The notes beneath the pieces were generated by a model that was not told the origin of the DNA, did no database searches, and saw only the letters and a program-made list of their open reading frames with translations. From the NCBI GenBank assembly GCA_050289385.1, contig JBNKFQ010000066.1:1-8389 (forward strand): 8,389 nt of DNA, written 5' to 3'. Shown here piece by piece: positions 1 to 6,728 of the stretch (position 1 is its first letter; every line of letters begins with the position of its first letter). The DNA comes from JBNKFQ01 sp050289385. GTDB taxonomy: Bacteria > Pseudomonadota > Gammaproteobacteria > Pseudomonadales > Porticoccaceae. Made by a program: the position numbers and the translations under genes.

Positions 1-684
1 GCAGATTCTCTGGATGTAACCACTGTTGGTGGTAGTGGTACGCTGTCTGATGCAGCTCCTCCCGCTGGTGGTGCTGATACCTTCCAGGTATCCAGCGACT
101 TCGGTTCGGATGATCTGGTAGGCGCCAATACCGATATCGACATTGAAGTGGGCACCAGCTCCGACGTGTTGAACACCGGTACATGGACCACCACGTTGAG
201 CATTGATCCGGACGTGGATGCAGGCGAGCCGTTCAATCTGGCAGAGCTGGATGTACCGGGAGCCGACGGAGATAACTCTCATGTTTGGGACATCAACGGT
301 GCGCAGATCAAGATTCCTTATCACGCGCAAAACGTTGCTGACTTCCTGTTCTTCATGAAAGTCGTTAACGAAGCAACCACCGACGCAGAAATTTTTGCTG
401 ACGTGATCATCGAGAACGTAACCCAGGGTACTCGCAGCACACAGTCCAACGTGTTGATCGGTACTGCTACAGCAAGTGGTAACACTACCATTTCTCAAGC
501 AGATATCGGCACAGCGCTGAGTCTGAACAGCACCGACGTGTACCACGTTCACATGACCCTGACGGTCATCGCTCCGGAGAACTCGGTTCACGTAGCGGCG
601 TTCCAGAAGGACTCTGTTGGTCGTACAGAAGTACCTGTTCTGTACAACACAAACAATGGTAATGATGGACGTGTATGGCAGTAA
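1..684 (+). CDS. C-terminal part of an acidic, probably secreted protein (5' end outside window)
   Basis: The frame is open from base 1 to the TAA at 682-684, giving 227 visible codons. An internal GTG at 148 is not a convincing start, because coding continues in frame upstream of it, so the true start lies before the window. The visible part has no cysteine and is strongly acidic, with about 32 Asp/Glu against 6 Lys/Arg. It is rich in Gly, Thr, Ser, Val and Asn, and looks like alternating beta-strand segments. This composition is typical of extracellular or surface-layer-like proteins and some calcium-binding ones. I recognise no named domain, and the C-terminus (RVWQ) carries no LPXTG, PEP-CTERM or porin-type terminal aromatic signal. 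Codon choice leans to CTG, GGT, ACC, AAC and CGT, unlike the next genes, which suggests high expression. A strong terminator follows. Secretion is inferred from composition only. Confidence 0.75.
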   Translation, partial: ADSLDVTTVGGSGTLSDAAPPAGGADTFQVSSDFGSDDLVGANTDIDIEVGTSSDVLNTGTWTTTLSIDPDVDAGEPFNLAELDVPGADGDNSHVWDINGAQIKIPYHAQNVADFLFFMKVVNEATTDAEIFADVIIENVTQGTRSTQSNVLIGTATASGNTTISQADIGTALSLNSTDVYHVHMTLTVIAPENSVHVAAFQKDSVGRTEVPVLYNTNNGNDGRVWQ

Positions 685-703
685 TACTCAGTTATTGAGT
701 ATT
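683..703 (+). repeat. 8-bp inverted repeat at the stop codon
   Basis: AATACTCA (683-690) and TGAGTATT (696-703) are perfect inverted arms around a 5-nt loop. The left arm begins inside the TAA stop codon. The hairpin lies just before the main terminator and could stabilise the 3' end of the mRNA. That role is inference; the repeat itself is directly visible. Confidence 0.6.
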
Positions 704-712
704 CTGTAGTTC

Positions 713-747
713 AAAAAACCAGCGGGCCTTGCCCGCTGGTTTTTTTT
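713..747 (+). terminator. Strong rho-independent terminator
   Basis: The perfect 9-bp GC-rich stem CCAGCGGGC (719-727) / GCCCGCTGG (731-739) closes on a CTT loop and is followed by eight T residues (740-747). Six A residues (713-718) precede it and can extend the stem by A-T pairing, so the element also has the form of a bidirectional terminator. It lies about 30 nt after the stop of the acidic-protein gene and isolates it from the glycan operon. Confidence 0.93.
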
Positions 748-803
748 GTCTCGAACAAACAGGTTTTACCCGATTTTTGAGGTTAAAGCCGGGGGTTTAA
801 GGT

Positions 804-2033
804 GTGCAGCGCGTCAGCTCAAACGGCTTTTTAAGTGATGCCTTGCAATATTTTCTAAGTAAAGCCGTTCCCGGCATTAGCTTTACGGTTTTTGTGGCTC
901 TGGCAATCAAGCTGGTTGGCAGCGACGCATATGGTATCTACAGTTCCGTTTTTAGCTCCGCTACATTTCTCGCTGTATTGGCAGTAGGCTGGTTTAATCA
1001 GGCGCAATTGCGTTTTGCCGGCTCGAAAGAACAGGCCGTTACTCCTCGGCTGCGATGTAGAGCTTTATTGATTTCCTCATCAATTATCTCCGCCGTTGCA
1101 GCATTGTGGGCTGGACTCTGTTTTTTATGGCCATCAATGCCACCAATACCCTATATTGAAACGGCGGTATTGGCGCTGGTATATGTTCTGTATCTGATCC
1201 AGTTGACCGGCTTGCAGGCTGACATCAGAGCTAAAGACTACCGTCGAATGGAAACCTTGAGGGCCATTACGCTGATAGTTGTGGTGCTTTTGATCGCCGT
1301 AGCCGGGTTTCGAGAATGGTTGACGCTGGTTGTCAGTGTTTTGCTGTCTTTGATTGTGCCGCTACTGGTGATCCGAAAGCCCGTCCTTTATCGGCCTGAA
1401 GCAGCGCTATCGGCTGTTCCCTTGCGCGACTGTTTTTCCTATGGCTGGCCGGTGTCTCTCTGGTTGGCATTACAGGCGTTATTACCTGCATTTGAGCGTT
1501 GGCTGATTCTTGCCAGTTACAGCGGAAATGAGTTGGGTGCATACAGTGGTTTGTATGATATCCTGGTACGCGGCACGGGGCTGTTGTTGTTCCCGGTTAC
1601 CATGGCCTTACACCCTCGTTATATGTCGGCAGTAAATAACAATAAAGTTCGGGAGGCGAAAAAGTACTTGCAGCTCTGTTACCGGTGGTCATTGGTCATT
1701 GCCGGTTTGTTAATTATTGCCTGGTTAATCGGGCTCGAACGCTTGTTGTATAGTATATTGCCGGAGTTGGAGGCCGGGTCCTCCGGTTATCTTTGGTATA
1801 TGGTTATTTCGGTTTTGTTGTGGCAGTTTGCCCTGATTGTTCACAAACCATTGGAGGCGCAAAAGAAAACCCGGTTAATGCTGGTGTTCAGTTCTTTATG
1901 CACTGTGTTTATTATTATCTTTGATCTGGTAATGGTCGGTACAATTGGAATAGTCGCATTGCCTGTGGCAAGTGGAGTCGGGGCCATGTTTTACATCATT
2001 TTGTGTTTGGGTTGGCAGTTAAATAGACGCTGA
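804..2033 (+). CDS. Wzx/MATE-like polysaccharide (oligosaccharide) flippase family protein
   Basis: This is a 409-residue, highly hydrophobic inner-membrane protein with roughly 12 membrane segments, among them about residues 24-44, 48-70, 88-107, 116-135, 153-190, 293-313, 328-345 and 357-405. The N-terminal pattern, an amphipathic stretch and then a PGISFTVFVALAIKLVG-type helix followed by DAYGIYSS, resembles the PST/Wzx flippases that translocate undecaprenyl-diphosphate-linked glycans to the periplasm. Length is normal for the family. The GTG start at 804 is chosen because an in-frame TAA lies immediately upstream at 798-800; GGGGG at 791-795 could serve as ribosome binding site. It is the first gene of a tight operon, with 2 nt to the next gene. 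Family assignment is by general pattern, since this family has no catalytic signature. A lipopolysaccharide or teichoic-acid exporter relative is possible. The substrate is inferred from the downstream genes. Confidence 0.82.
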   Translation: MQRVSSNGFLSDALQYFLSKAVPGISFTVFVALAIKLVGSDAYGIYSSVFSSATFLAVLAVGWFNQAQLRFAGSKEQAVTPRLRCRALLISSSIISAVAALWAGLCFLWPSMPPIPYIETAVLALVYVLYLIQLTGLQADIRAKDYRRMETLRAITLIVVVLLIAVAGFREWLTLVVSVLLSLIVPLLVIRKPVLYRPEAALSAVPLRDCFSYGWPVSLWLALQALLPAFERWLILASYSGNELGAYSGLYDILVRGTGLLLFPVTMALHPRYMSAVNNNKVREAKKYLQLCYRWSLVIAGLLIIAWLIGLERLLYSILPELEAGSSGYLWYMVISVLLWQFALIVHKPLEAQKKTRLMLVFSSLCTVFIIIFDLVMVGTIGIVALPVASGVGAMFYIILCLGWQLNRR

Positions 2034-2035
2034 TT

Positions 2036-3352
2036 ATGTCAATAAAGAATTTAATGATTGTTGTTTTGATTATGGCCATGCTGTTAACAGCAGGCTGTGT
2101 AGTCAGTCCGTTGCAAATGACAGCGGAAAATACCATAGCTAAGGGTTTCGCGAACAGTTCAATAAACGTTTCAGTTTTTCGGCAAAGTGCCTTGCTGGAA
2201 GTGGGTCAAGGGTACGTTATCGGATTTTATCGTTCAGACGGTATACCTGTTGTGCAACTGCGCGACAATCAGGACAAACTGCTTTCGGAGCTTTTGTTGC
2301 CCGAAATTACCGGTTATTTACTTAATAATGGCCACCCTTCAATAAGTTTGGGCTTGGCGCCCTCAGGTGATATTCATCTACTCTATGGTGCACATGTCAC
2401 TGTTCCGGTCTATGCCAAAATCAAGGTTAATGGTGGAGAGTTACAGCTGCTTGAGCAGCGTTCCTGGGATGCGAAAATGACTTACCCGCAGTTTTATAAT
2501 ATGGCAGGCAAGCTGATGCTGATATCCCGTTGCCTGCCCCACAGTTGTTACCAGATATTGACAGAATCGGGTTGGACAGAGCCGAAAAAATTCCTGGATG
2601 CAATGGGGTATGTGGTGATTTACCTGGATAAATTGGGAGTTGATGGAGACAAGGCGACAGCATCGTGGGTGTATCGGGGTAAATCACCAGTCCGTGGACT
2701 GGTGACTAATATGGGTACTTATTGGGCTAACTTTCGTGTGGTTGAAGATAACGTCGAATGGCAACAATTGGCGAACGGTGAGTTTGATGTCCATTATGTC
2801 AGAGACGTACCGGCCAGTATTATCAATCAGGGTTCCGGTTACAGAGATGGCAAGTTTTACTATATCGCAAGCCAAATGGGCGATGCTGATGGCGTCCCCA
2901 ACATACATTTGCTCAGGGTCAATAGCGATAACGGTGTCAGCGATTGCCGGGTACAGGTATCTGACAACAAGCGGCAGGCACCACTAATAGGGCTTGGCAC
3001 TCTCAGTTTGCCGGTAAGTCGCGCTGAAGTTGCGGTATCCGAGCAATATGTGCATATGATTTATCGCCAACAGCATTCGCTGGTAATTGCCTCAACAAAA
3101 AAAGAGAAGGTTTGTGAAGGCAAGTGGCGGTACTGGCGTCAGGAAATTGCGGATTTTGACGGGTGGGAGCCCAGTTACGATGATATTGCCTGGAGAAACA
3201 AACGAATCATACGCATGATGGTGCAGAGTACCCGTCAAGGTGATTCCGATACGGGTATTGATGGCGAGCCCAGTGACATTGTTATGATGAGCTGGAAGGA
3301 GGTTGAACAAAAAGGCTTGATTGGCATGTTATTACGCAAGAGATCGCAATGA
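2036..3352 (+). CDS. Predicted lipoprotein with BNR/sialidase-like propeller features
   Basis: This 438-residue protein has a type II signal peptide: a Lys near the N-terminus, a hydrophobic core at residues 6-18, and the lipobox-like LTAGC with the lipidated Cys at 21. Val at +2 gives no inner-membrane retention signal, so an outer-membrane or surface location is likely. The body contains repeated beta-strand blocks: a GHPSISLGLAPSGDIHLLYG block (about 99-118), TYPQF (149-153), a YVVIYLDKLGVDGDKATASW-type block near 190, and RDGKFYYIAS (about 270-280). These recall BNR repeat-containing (BNR_4-like) propellers of the sialidase superfamily fold. No canonical Asp-box (SxDxGxTW) is visible, so catalytic activity is unproven and a glycan-binding or structural role is equally possible. 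It starts 2 nt after the flippase stop and overlaps the GT2 gene by 4 bp (ATGA), so it is an integral operon member. The lipoprotein call is firm; the fold call is moderate. Confidence 0.7.
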   Translation: MSIKNLMIVVLIMAMLLTAGCVVSPLQMTAENTIAKGFANSSINVSVFRQSALLEVGQGYVIGFYRSDGIPVVQLRDNQDKLLSELLLPEITGYLLNNGHPSISLGLAPSGDIHLLYGAHVTVPVYAKIKVNGGELQLLEQRSWDAKMTYPQFYNMAGKLMLISRCLPHSCYQILTESGWTEPKKFLDAMGYVVIYLDKLGVDGDKATASWVYRGKSPVRGLVTNMGTYWANFRVVEDNVEWQQLANGEFDVHYVRDVPASIINQGSGYRDGKFYYIASQMGDADGVPNIHLLRVNSDNGVSDCRVQVSDNKRQAPLIGLGTLSLPVSRAEVAVSEQYVHMIYRQQHSLVIASTKKEKVCEGKWRYWRQEIADFDGWEPSYDDIAWRNKRIIRMMVQSTRQGDSDTGIDGEPSDIVMMSWKEVEQKGLIGMLLRKRSQ

Positions 3353-4179
3353 AAATATTGCTGGTTTGTGTTAACTATAACAGCCCTCAATCGGCATGTG
3401 CGTATATAGATAGCATATCTGGCAGTGACCTTGCATCAGTGGAACTGGACGTTGTATTGGTGGAAAACTCTGTTGAGCCAGTTTTGAAGTTGCAGTCTAA
3501 GGTAAACTCGTATTCCTGGTTTCATTACAGGGCCTTCTGCAATAACGTCGGTTATTTTGGCGGCATTCGTGCAGGCCTTTCAGGCTATTCATGCCGGGAT
3601 TATGATTATGTAATCTGCTCAAATGTGGATTTGCTGATGTCAGACCCCGGCTTTTTTACAAAGCTTTCTCAAAAAAAAATTCAAAAGCATTGTATGGCAA
3701 TTGCTCCAGATATCAGGTCGAGTGTTACCGGCGCCAAATTGAATCCTTATTTAAAGAGTCGCCCTCACAAAAAAAAGATGTGCTTTACCAAATTAATGTT
3801 CCGCTGGTATTTGTTGTCTGTTTTGTATCAGCTTTTTTTTGTTTTGAAAAGTGTTGTGCGTTTGGGGAGTCATAATAAAAAAAGCTCTCAAATAACTGAT
3901 GGTTCGGCTATGAAGATATATGCACCGCACGGATCATTTATGATTTTCACAAAATATTATTTTGAAAGTGGTGGAGACTTTAATCACCCCTGCTTTTTGT
4001 ACGGTGAAGAGCTGTATGTCGCAGAGCAGATAGCAAAAAACGAAGGCCATGTGAAATATTGTCCGGATTTGCAAGTATCCCATGCAGAACACTCATCAAC
4101 CGGGTGGATAAAATCCAGAAAAATGGCGAAGTTCCAGTACAAGGCCCTGACGTGGGCATATGACTATCTTGCCGGTTAA
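3349..4179 (+). CDS. GT2-family glycosyltransferase (rhamnosyltransferase-like)
   Basis: A 276-residue GT-A-fold transferase predicted to add a sugar to the lipid-linked glycan on the cytoplasmic side. Visible motifs are the first strand with VNYNS (8-12), the donor-binding block NNVGYFGG (65-72), the DxD-equivalent NVD (92-94) preceded by Cys-Ser, an acidic GEE (219-221) where the catalytic base is expected, and VSHAEHSSTG (243-252), a His-containing tail motif common in this branch. Residues 147-170 form an unusually hydrophobic stretch that may hold the enzyme at the membrane. The gene starts inside the lipoprotein stop codon (ATGA), implying translational coupling. Its middle (about 3665-3900) is visibly A/T-rich compared with its neighbours and carries four homopolymer runs of 7-9 nt, which could make it frameshift-prone. 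Family assignment is solid; donor and acceptor sugars cannot be read. Confidence 0.87.
   Translation: MKILLVCVNYNSPQSACAYIDSISGSDLASVELDVVLVENSVEPVLKLQSKVNSYSWFHYRAFCNNVGYFGGIRAGLSGYSCRDYDYVICSNVDLLMSDPGFFTKLSQKKIQKHCMAIAPDIRSSVTGAKLNPYLKSRPHKKKMCFTKLMFRWYLLSVLYQLFFVLKSVVRLGSHNKKSSQITDGSAMKIYAPHGSFMIFTKYYFESGGDFNHPCFLYGEELYVAEQIAKNEGHVKYCPDLQVSHAEHSSTGWIKSRKMAKFQYKALTWAYDYLAG
3671..3883 (+). repeat. Cluster of four homopolymer runs inside the GT2 gene
   Basis: A9 (3671-3679), A8 (3769-3776), T8 (3833-3840) and A7 (3877-3883) all fall within 213 bp of one coding sequence. Gain of one A in the first run would shift reading into a frame that stays open until the TAA at 3873-3875. That would truncate the enzyme before its GEE and His motifs, so the cluster has the form of a possible contingency or slippage region. 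Phase variation itself is inference. Confidence 0.55.
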
Positions 4180-4209
4180 TGAGCAGATTGGCCGGGTGGT
4201 GGTGACTGC

Positions 4210-5478
4210 ATGAAAGTTCTCTATTTCCATCAGCATTTTTCTACGCCCGAAGGAGCGACAGGTACTCGTTCTTTTCAAATGGCGAAACGCCTGGTTAAGG
4301 AGGGGCATACAGTTGTTGTAGTGTGCGGTAGTTATGAAATGAGCGAAACCGGATTGAAAGGCGGTTTCGTGAAAGGGATGCGCAGAGGTACTGTTGAGGG
4401 TTTTGAAGTTATCGAATTTGATCTCACCTACTCAAACAGCGACTCTTTTATACAGCGCACAAAAAAATTCATCCGCTACGCTGCGAAAAGCTCACGAGTG
4501 GCCCTGTTTGAGCCTTGTGATCTGGTGGTTTCCACCAGTACGCCATTAACAGTGGCGCTGCCGGGTATTTTGGCCCGTTTGTTTCGGCGCAAGCCATTTG
4601 TATTTGAAGTTCGTGATCTTTGGCCTGAACTGCCGAAGGCGATGGGGGTCATTACCAATCCCGTGGTATTGGCATTAATGTCCACACTTGAGTCCATGGC
4701 ATATTATTTCTCCTGCCGCCAAATCGCCCTGTCCCCCGGAATCCTGGATGGAATAGCTAAAAAGACGGGTAAACCTCAAGATATCTGCCTTGTGCCCAAT
4801 GGCTCTGATGTTCAATTATTTTCCCCTGGCATTACGCCCTGGCGGCCACAAGGCGTCAGTCCTGGAGAGTTTGTGGCAGTATTTGCCGGCACCCATGGGA
4901 TTGCCAATGGTTTGGATGCCTTGCTGGATGTGGCCGCAGAACTGAAAAACAGGGAAAAAGCCGATATAAAAAGGGAAAGAACCGATATCAAAATTGTATT
5001 GACAGGAGCGGGCAAACTCAAATCGCAGCTGGCTTCAAGGGCAAAGGCCGAGCAGCTCGACAATGTCGTTTTTGTCGATCCGCTGCGCAAGGAAAAACTG
5101 GCTCAGTTATTGGCTGGTGCAGATCTTGGACTTCAGGTGTTGGCCAATATTCCGGCATTTTATTACGGCACTTCGCCCAACAAGTTTTTTGACTATATTG
5201 CAGCTGGCCTGCCGGTCCTCAATAACTACCGAGGTTGGCTCAAGGATATGATTGATGAGTATGATTGTGGCTACACTGTAGAGCCAGACAACCCTAAACA
5301 GTTTGCCGACCTGCTCGAGCAGGCTGCTGACAATCGTTTGGCGCTTTCCCAAAAAGGCATTAATGCACGGCAGTTGGCTGAAAACCAGTTCGATTGGCAG
5401 GTGCTTTCCACCAGTTGGGTTAAATGGTTGATCGGTGCCGTGGACAAACAACAGGCTGAGACGCCTCATTCAGGTTGA
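4210..5478 (+). CDS. GT4-family glycosyltransferase, WbuB-like
   Basis: A 422-residue GT-B retaining transferase. The N-terminal domain starts MKVLYFHQHF with the acceptor-side GATGTR loop (15-20) and contains RDLWPE (135-140). The C-terminal domain carries NGSD (197-200), the phosphate-binding FAGTHG (225-230), and the donor-binding signature TSPNKFFDYIAAGLPVL (321-337), in which Asp328 takes the place often held by Glu in the E-x7-E motif. This is the pattern of the WbuB-like enzymes that commonly neighbour a PglC-type initiating transferase and add an early sugar, often an N-acetylated one, to the undecaprenyl-linked primer. It starts 31 nt after the GT2 stop with only a weak GGTGGTG-type upstream purine region and ends 8 nt before the PglC-type gene. 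Residues 248-261 are a duplicated heptad from a 21-bp tandem repeat. Family assignment is confident; sugar specificity is unknown. Confidence 0.9.
   Translation: MKVLYFHQHFSTPEGATGTRSFQMAKRLVKEGHTVVVVCGSYEMSETGLKGGFVKGMRRGTVEGFEVIEFDLTYSNSDSFIQRTKKFIRYAAKSSRVALFEPCDLVVSTSTPLTVALPGILARLFRRKPFVFEVRDLWPELPKAMGVITNPVVLALMSTLESMAYYFSCRQIALSPGILDGIAKKTGKPQDICLVPNGSDVQLFSPGITPWRPQGVSPGEFVAVFAGTHGIANGLDALLDVAAELKNREKADIKRERTDIKIVLTGAGKLKSQLASRAKAEQLDNVVFVDPLRKEKLAQLLAGADLGLQVLANIPAFYYGTSPNKFFDYIAAGLPVLNNYRGWLKDMIDEYDCGYTVEPDNPKQFADLLEQAADNRLALSQKGINARQLAENQFDWQVLSTSWVKWLIGAVDKQQAETPHSG
4952..4993 (+). repeat. 21-bp imperfect tandem duplication in the GT4 gene
   Basis: Two adjacent 21-bp copies (4952-4972 and 4973-4993) match at 18 of 21 positions. 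They encode the heptads REKADIK and RERTDIK (residues 248-261), just before the IVLTGAGK strand of the C-terminal domain. The duplication keeps the frame and would lengthen a charged surface helix or loop. Confidence 0.85.
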
Positions 5479-5486
5479 CGTGATAC

Positions 5487-6083
5487 ATGAGCAAGAGAGC
5501 GATTGACATAGTTATATCGGTTTTGGCGCTTGTGATATTGGCTCCGCTGATACTGGTTATTGCTTTGCTGGTAATGATCTTCCTTGGCAGGCCAGTCTTT
5601 TTTGCCCAGAAGAGGCCGGGTCTGAATGGTCAGATTTTCACCTTGTACAAATTTCGTACCATGACCACAGCCGTGGCTGCTGATGGCCGTGAGCTGTCAG
5701 ATGCAGAGAGACTGCATTGGTTTGGCCACTTGCTTCGAGTGAGCAGTCTTGATGAATTGCCTGAATTGCTAAATGTCATACGTGGTGAAATGAGCCTGGT
5801 TGGTCCGCGACCACTACTGGTTGAATATCTTCCGCTATACAATCAAGTCCAAATGCGGCGCCATGAAGTCAGGCCAGGAATTACCGGTTGGGCTCAGGTT
5901 AATGGCCGTAATGCCATTTCGTGGGAACAGAAGTTTGAGCACGATATTTGGTATGTGGAGAACAAGTCGATATTTCTGGATTTTAAAATTCTGCTGATGA
6001 CCGTAAAAAAGGTATTTATACGAGAAGGTATTGCCTCTGAAGATTGTGTGTCGGCTGAAAAATTTACCGGGAGCTCTAAATGA
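5487..6083 (+). CDS. PglC-type monotopic phosphoglycosyl transferase (bacterial sugar transferase)
   Basis: This 198-residue enzyme transfers a sugar-1-phosphate from a UDP-sugar to undecaprenyl phosphate, the first committed step of lipid-linked glycan assembly. The N-terminal KRAIDIVISVLALVILAPLI segment is the re-entrant membrane helix, with Ala-Pro at 19-20 near the expected break. FFAQKRPGLNG (38-48) and LYKFRTM (53-59) are family-typical. SSLDELPEL contains the catalytic Asp89-Glu90 dyad. GPRP (106-109) and RPGITGWAQVNGRN (about 128-141) complete the signature. The length of about 200 residues equals the minimal PglC core, without the extra membrane domain of WcaJ/WbaP enzymes. It begins 8 nt after the GT4 stop and overlaps the acetyltransferase start by 4 bp. 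Neighbouring PglD- and PglE-like genes suggest UDP-diacetylbacillosamine or a related diamino sugar as substrate. Function is sure; the sugar is inferred. Confidence 0.92.
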   Translation: MSKRAIDIVISVLALVILAPLILVIALLVMIFLGRPVFFAQKRPGLNGQIFTLYKFRTMTTAVAADGRELSDAERLHWFGHLLRVSSLDELPELLNVIRGEMSLVGPRPLLVEYLPLYNQVQMRRHEVRPGITGWAQVNGRNAISWEQKFEHDIWYVENKSIFLDFKILLMTVKKVFIREGIASEDCVSAEKFTGSSK

Positions 6084-6706
6084 AAACACTGGCGATTATT
6101 GGCGCAAAAGGACACGGTAAGGTAATTGCTGATACGGCTCTGGAGTCGGGTCGCTGGGATACATTATCGTTTTTTGATGATGCCGTTCAGGAACTTCAGA
6201 CGGTCGGTGAGTGGCCTGTTGCCGGTTCAGTTGCCGATCTGGTTAATAATCCCGGCCAGTTTGACGCAGCTGTCGTTGCGATAGGTGATGGTCTGAGCCG
6301 GCAACGTATATCACAGCAACTAAAGGACGGCGGTATTGCGCTGACTACGCTGGTGCACCCGTCTGCCACTGTTAGTCGTTATGCAGATATCGCAGCGGGG
6401 AGCGTAATACTGCCGGGTGCCATTGTTAATGCGTATGCCGTGCTGGACGAAGGCTGTATTGTAAATAGCGGAGCGGTGGTAGAGCACGATTGTCGGCTGG
6501 GCCGTTACGTTCATATCTGTCCGCAGTCAGCTCTGGCTGGCGAGGTTGTTGTCGGAGACCGAAGCTGGATCGGCCTGGGTGCGGTTGTAAAGCAGGGTAT
6601 CTCAATAAATGCTGACGTATTATTGGGGGTTGGAACTGTTGTCGTAAAAAATATTGTTGCGTCCGGAGTTTATGTTGGTAATCCATGCAGGCTGTTAAGG
6701 TCATAA
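6080..6706 (+). CDS. PglD/NeuD-type sugar O/N-acetyltransferase (left-handed beta-helix)
   Basis: A 208-residue acetyl-CoA-dependent transferase. The N-terminal Rossmann-like sugar-nucleotide domain opens with AIIGAKGHGKVIAD (5-18). From about residue 93 (HPSATVSRYADI) hexapeptide repeats form a left-handed beta-helix, followed by VVEHDCRLGRYVHICP, whose His136 aligns with the catalytic base of the PglD/NeuD family, and His145 nearby. The end VYVGNPCRLL matches the usual GNPAR-type close. Full length for the family. Next to the PglE-like aminotransferase, the best role is acetylation of the UDP-4-amino sugar to UDP-N,N'-diacetylbacillosamine; a NeuD-like sialic acid role is less likely because no neuB or neuC is visible. 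ATG overlaps the previous stop (ATGA), with a good GGGAG ribosome site at 6069-6073. The stop lies within a 15-bp tandem repeat. Confidence 0.9.
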   Translation: MKTLAIIGAKGHGKVIADTALESGRWDTLSFFDDAVQELQTVGEWPVAGSVADLVNNPGQFDAAVVAIGDGLSRQRISQQLKDGGIALTTLVHPSATVSRYADIAAGSVILPGAIVNAYAVLDEGCIVNSGAVVEHDCRLGRYVHICPQSALAGEVVVGDRSWIGLGAVVKQGISINADVLLGVGTVVVKNIVASGVYVGNPCRLLRS

Positions 6707-6725
6707 CAGATAAGGTCATAACAGA
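6696..6725 (+). repeat. Perfect 15-bp tandem duplication across the acetyltransferase stop codon
   Basis: TAAGGTCATAACAGA occurs twice head to tail (6696-6710 and 6711-6725) with no mismatch. The first copy encodes the last residues and the TAA stop at 6704-6706. The second copy fills most of the 22-nt gap before the aminotransferase ATG and supplies AAGG (6712-6715) upstream. With one copy the stop-to-start gap would be 7 nt. Its perfection suggests a recent event. Confidence 0.93.
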
Positions 6726-6728
6726 GCT

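Noticed and set aside
1..684. Bacterial N-glycosylation sequons (D/E-X-N-X-S/T) in the acidic protein
   Set aside because: The N-X-S/T sites seen (for example ENVT, GNTT, LNST) lack Asp/Glu at -2. A Campylobacter-PglB-type acceptor role is therefore not supported in the visible part; O-linkage remains open.
749..803. Promoter or JUMPstart/ops element before the flippase gene
   Set aside because: No good -35/-10 pair and no GGCGGTAG-type ops motif is visible in the 55 nt after the terminator.
3690..3875. Alternative-frame 61-codon open frame inside the GT2 gene
   Set aside because: It starts at a TTG with no ribosome site and lies wholly inside a well-supported gene; relevant only as the frame reached after a slip in the A9 run.
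5107..5469. Antisense open frames, the longest among the reverse-strand ones in the GT4 gene and others in the acetyltransferase and aminotransferase genes
   Set aside because: They lie opposite genes with clear family motifs, carry no recognisable domains, and have no promoter or ribosome site evidence.
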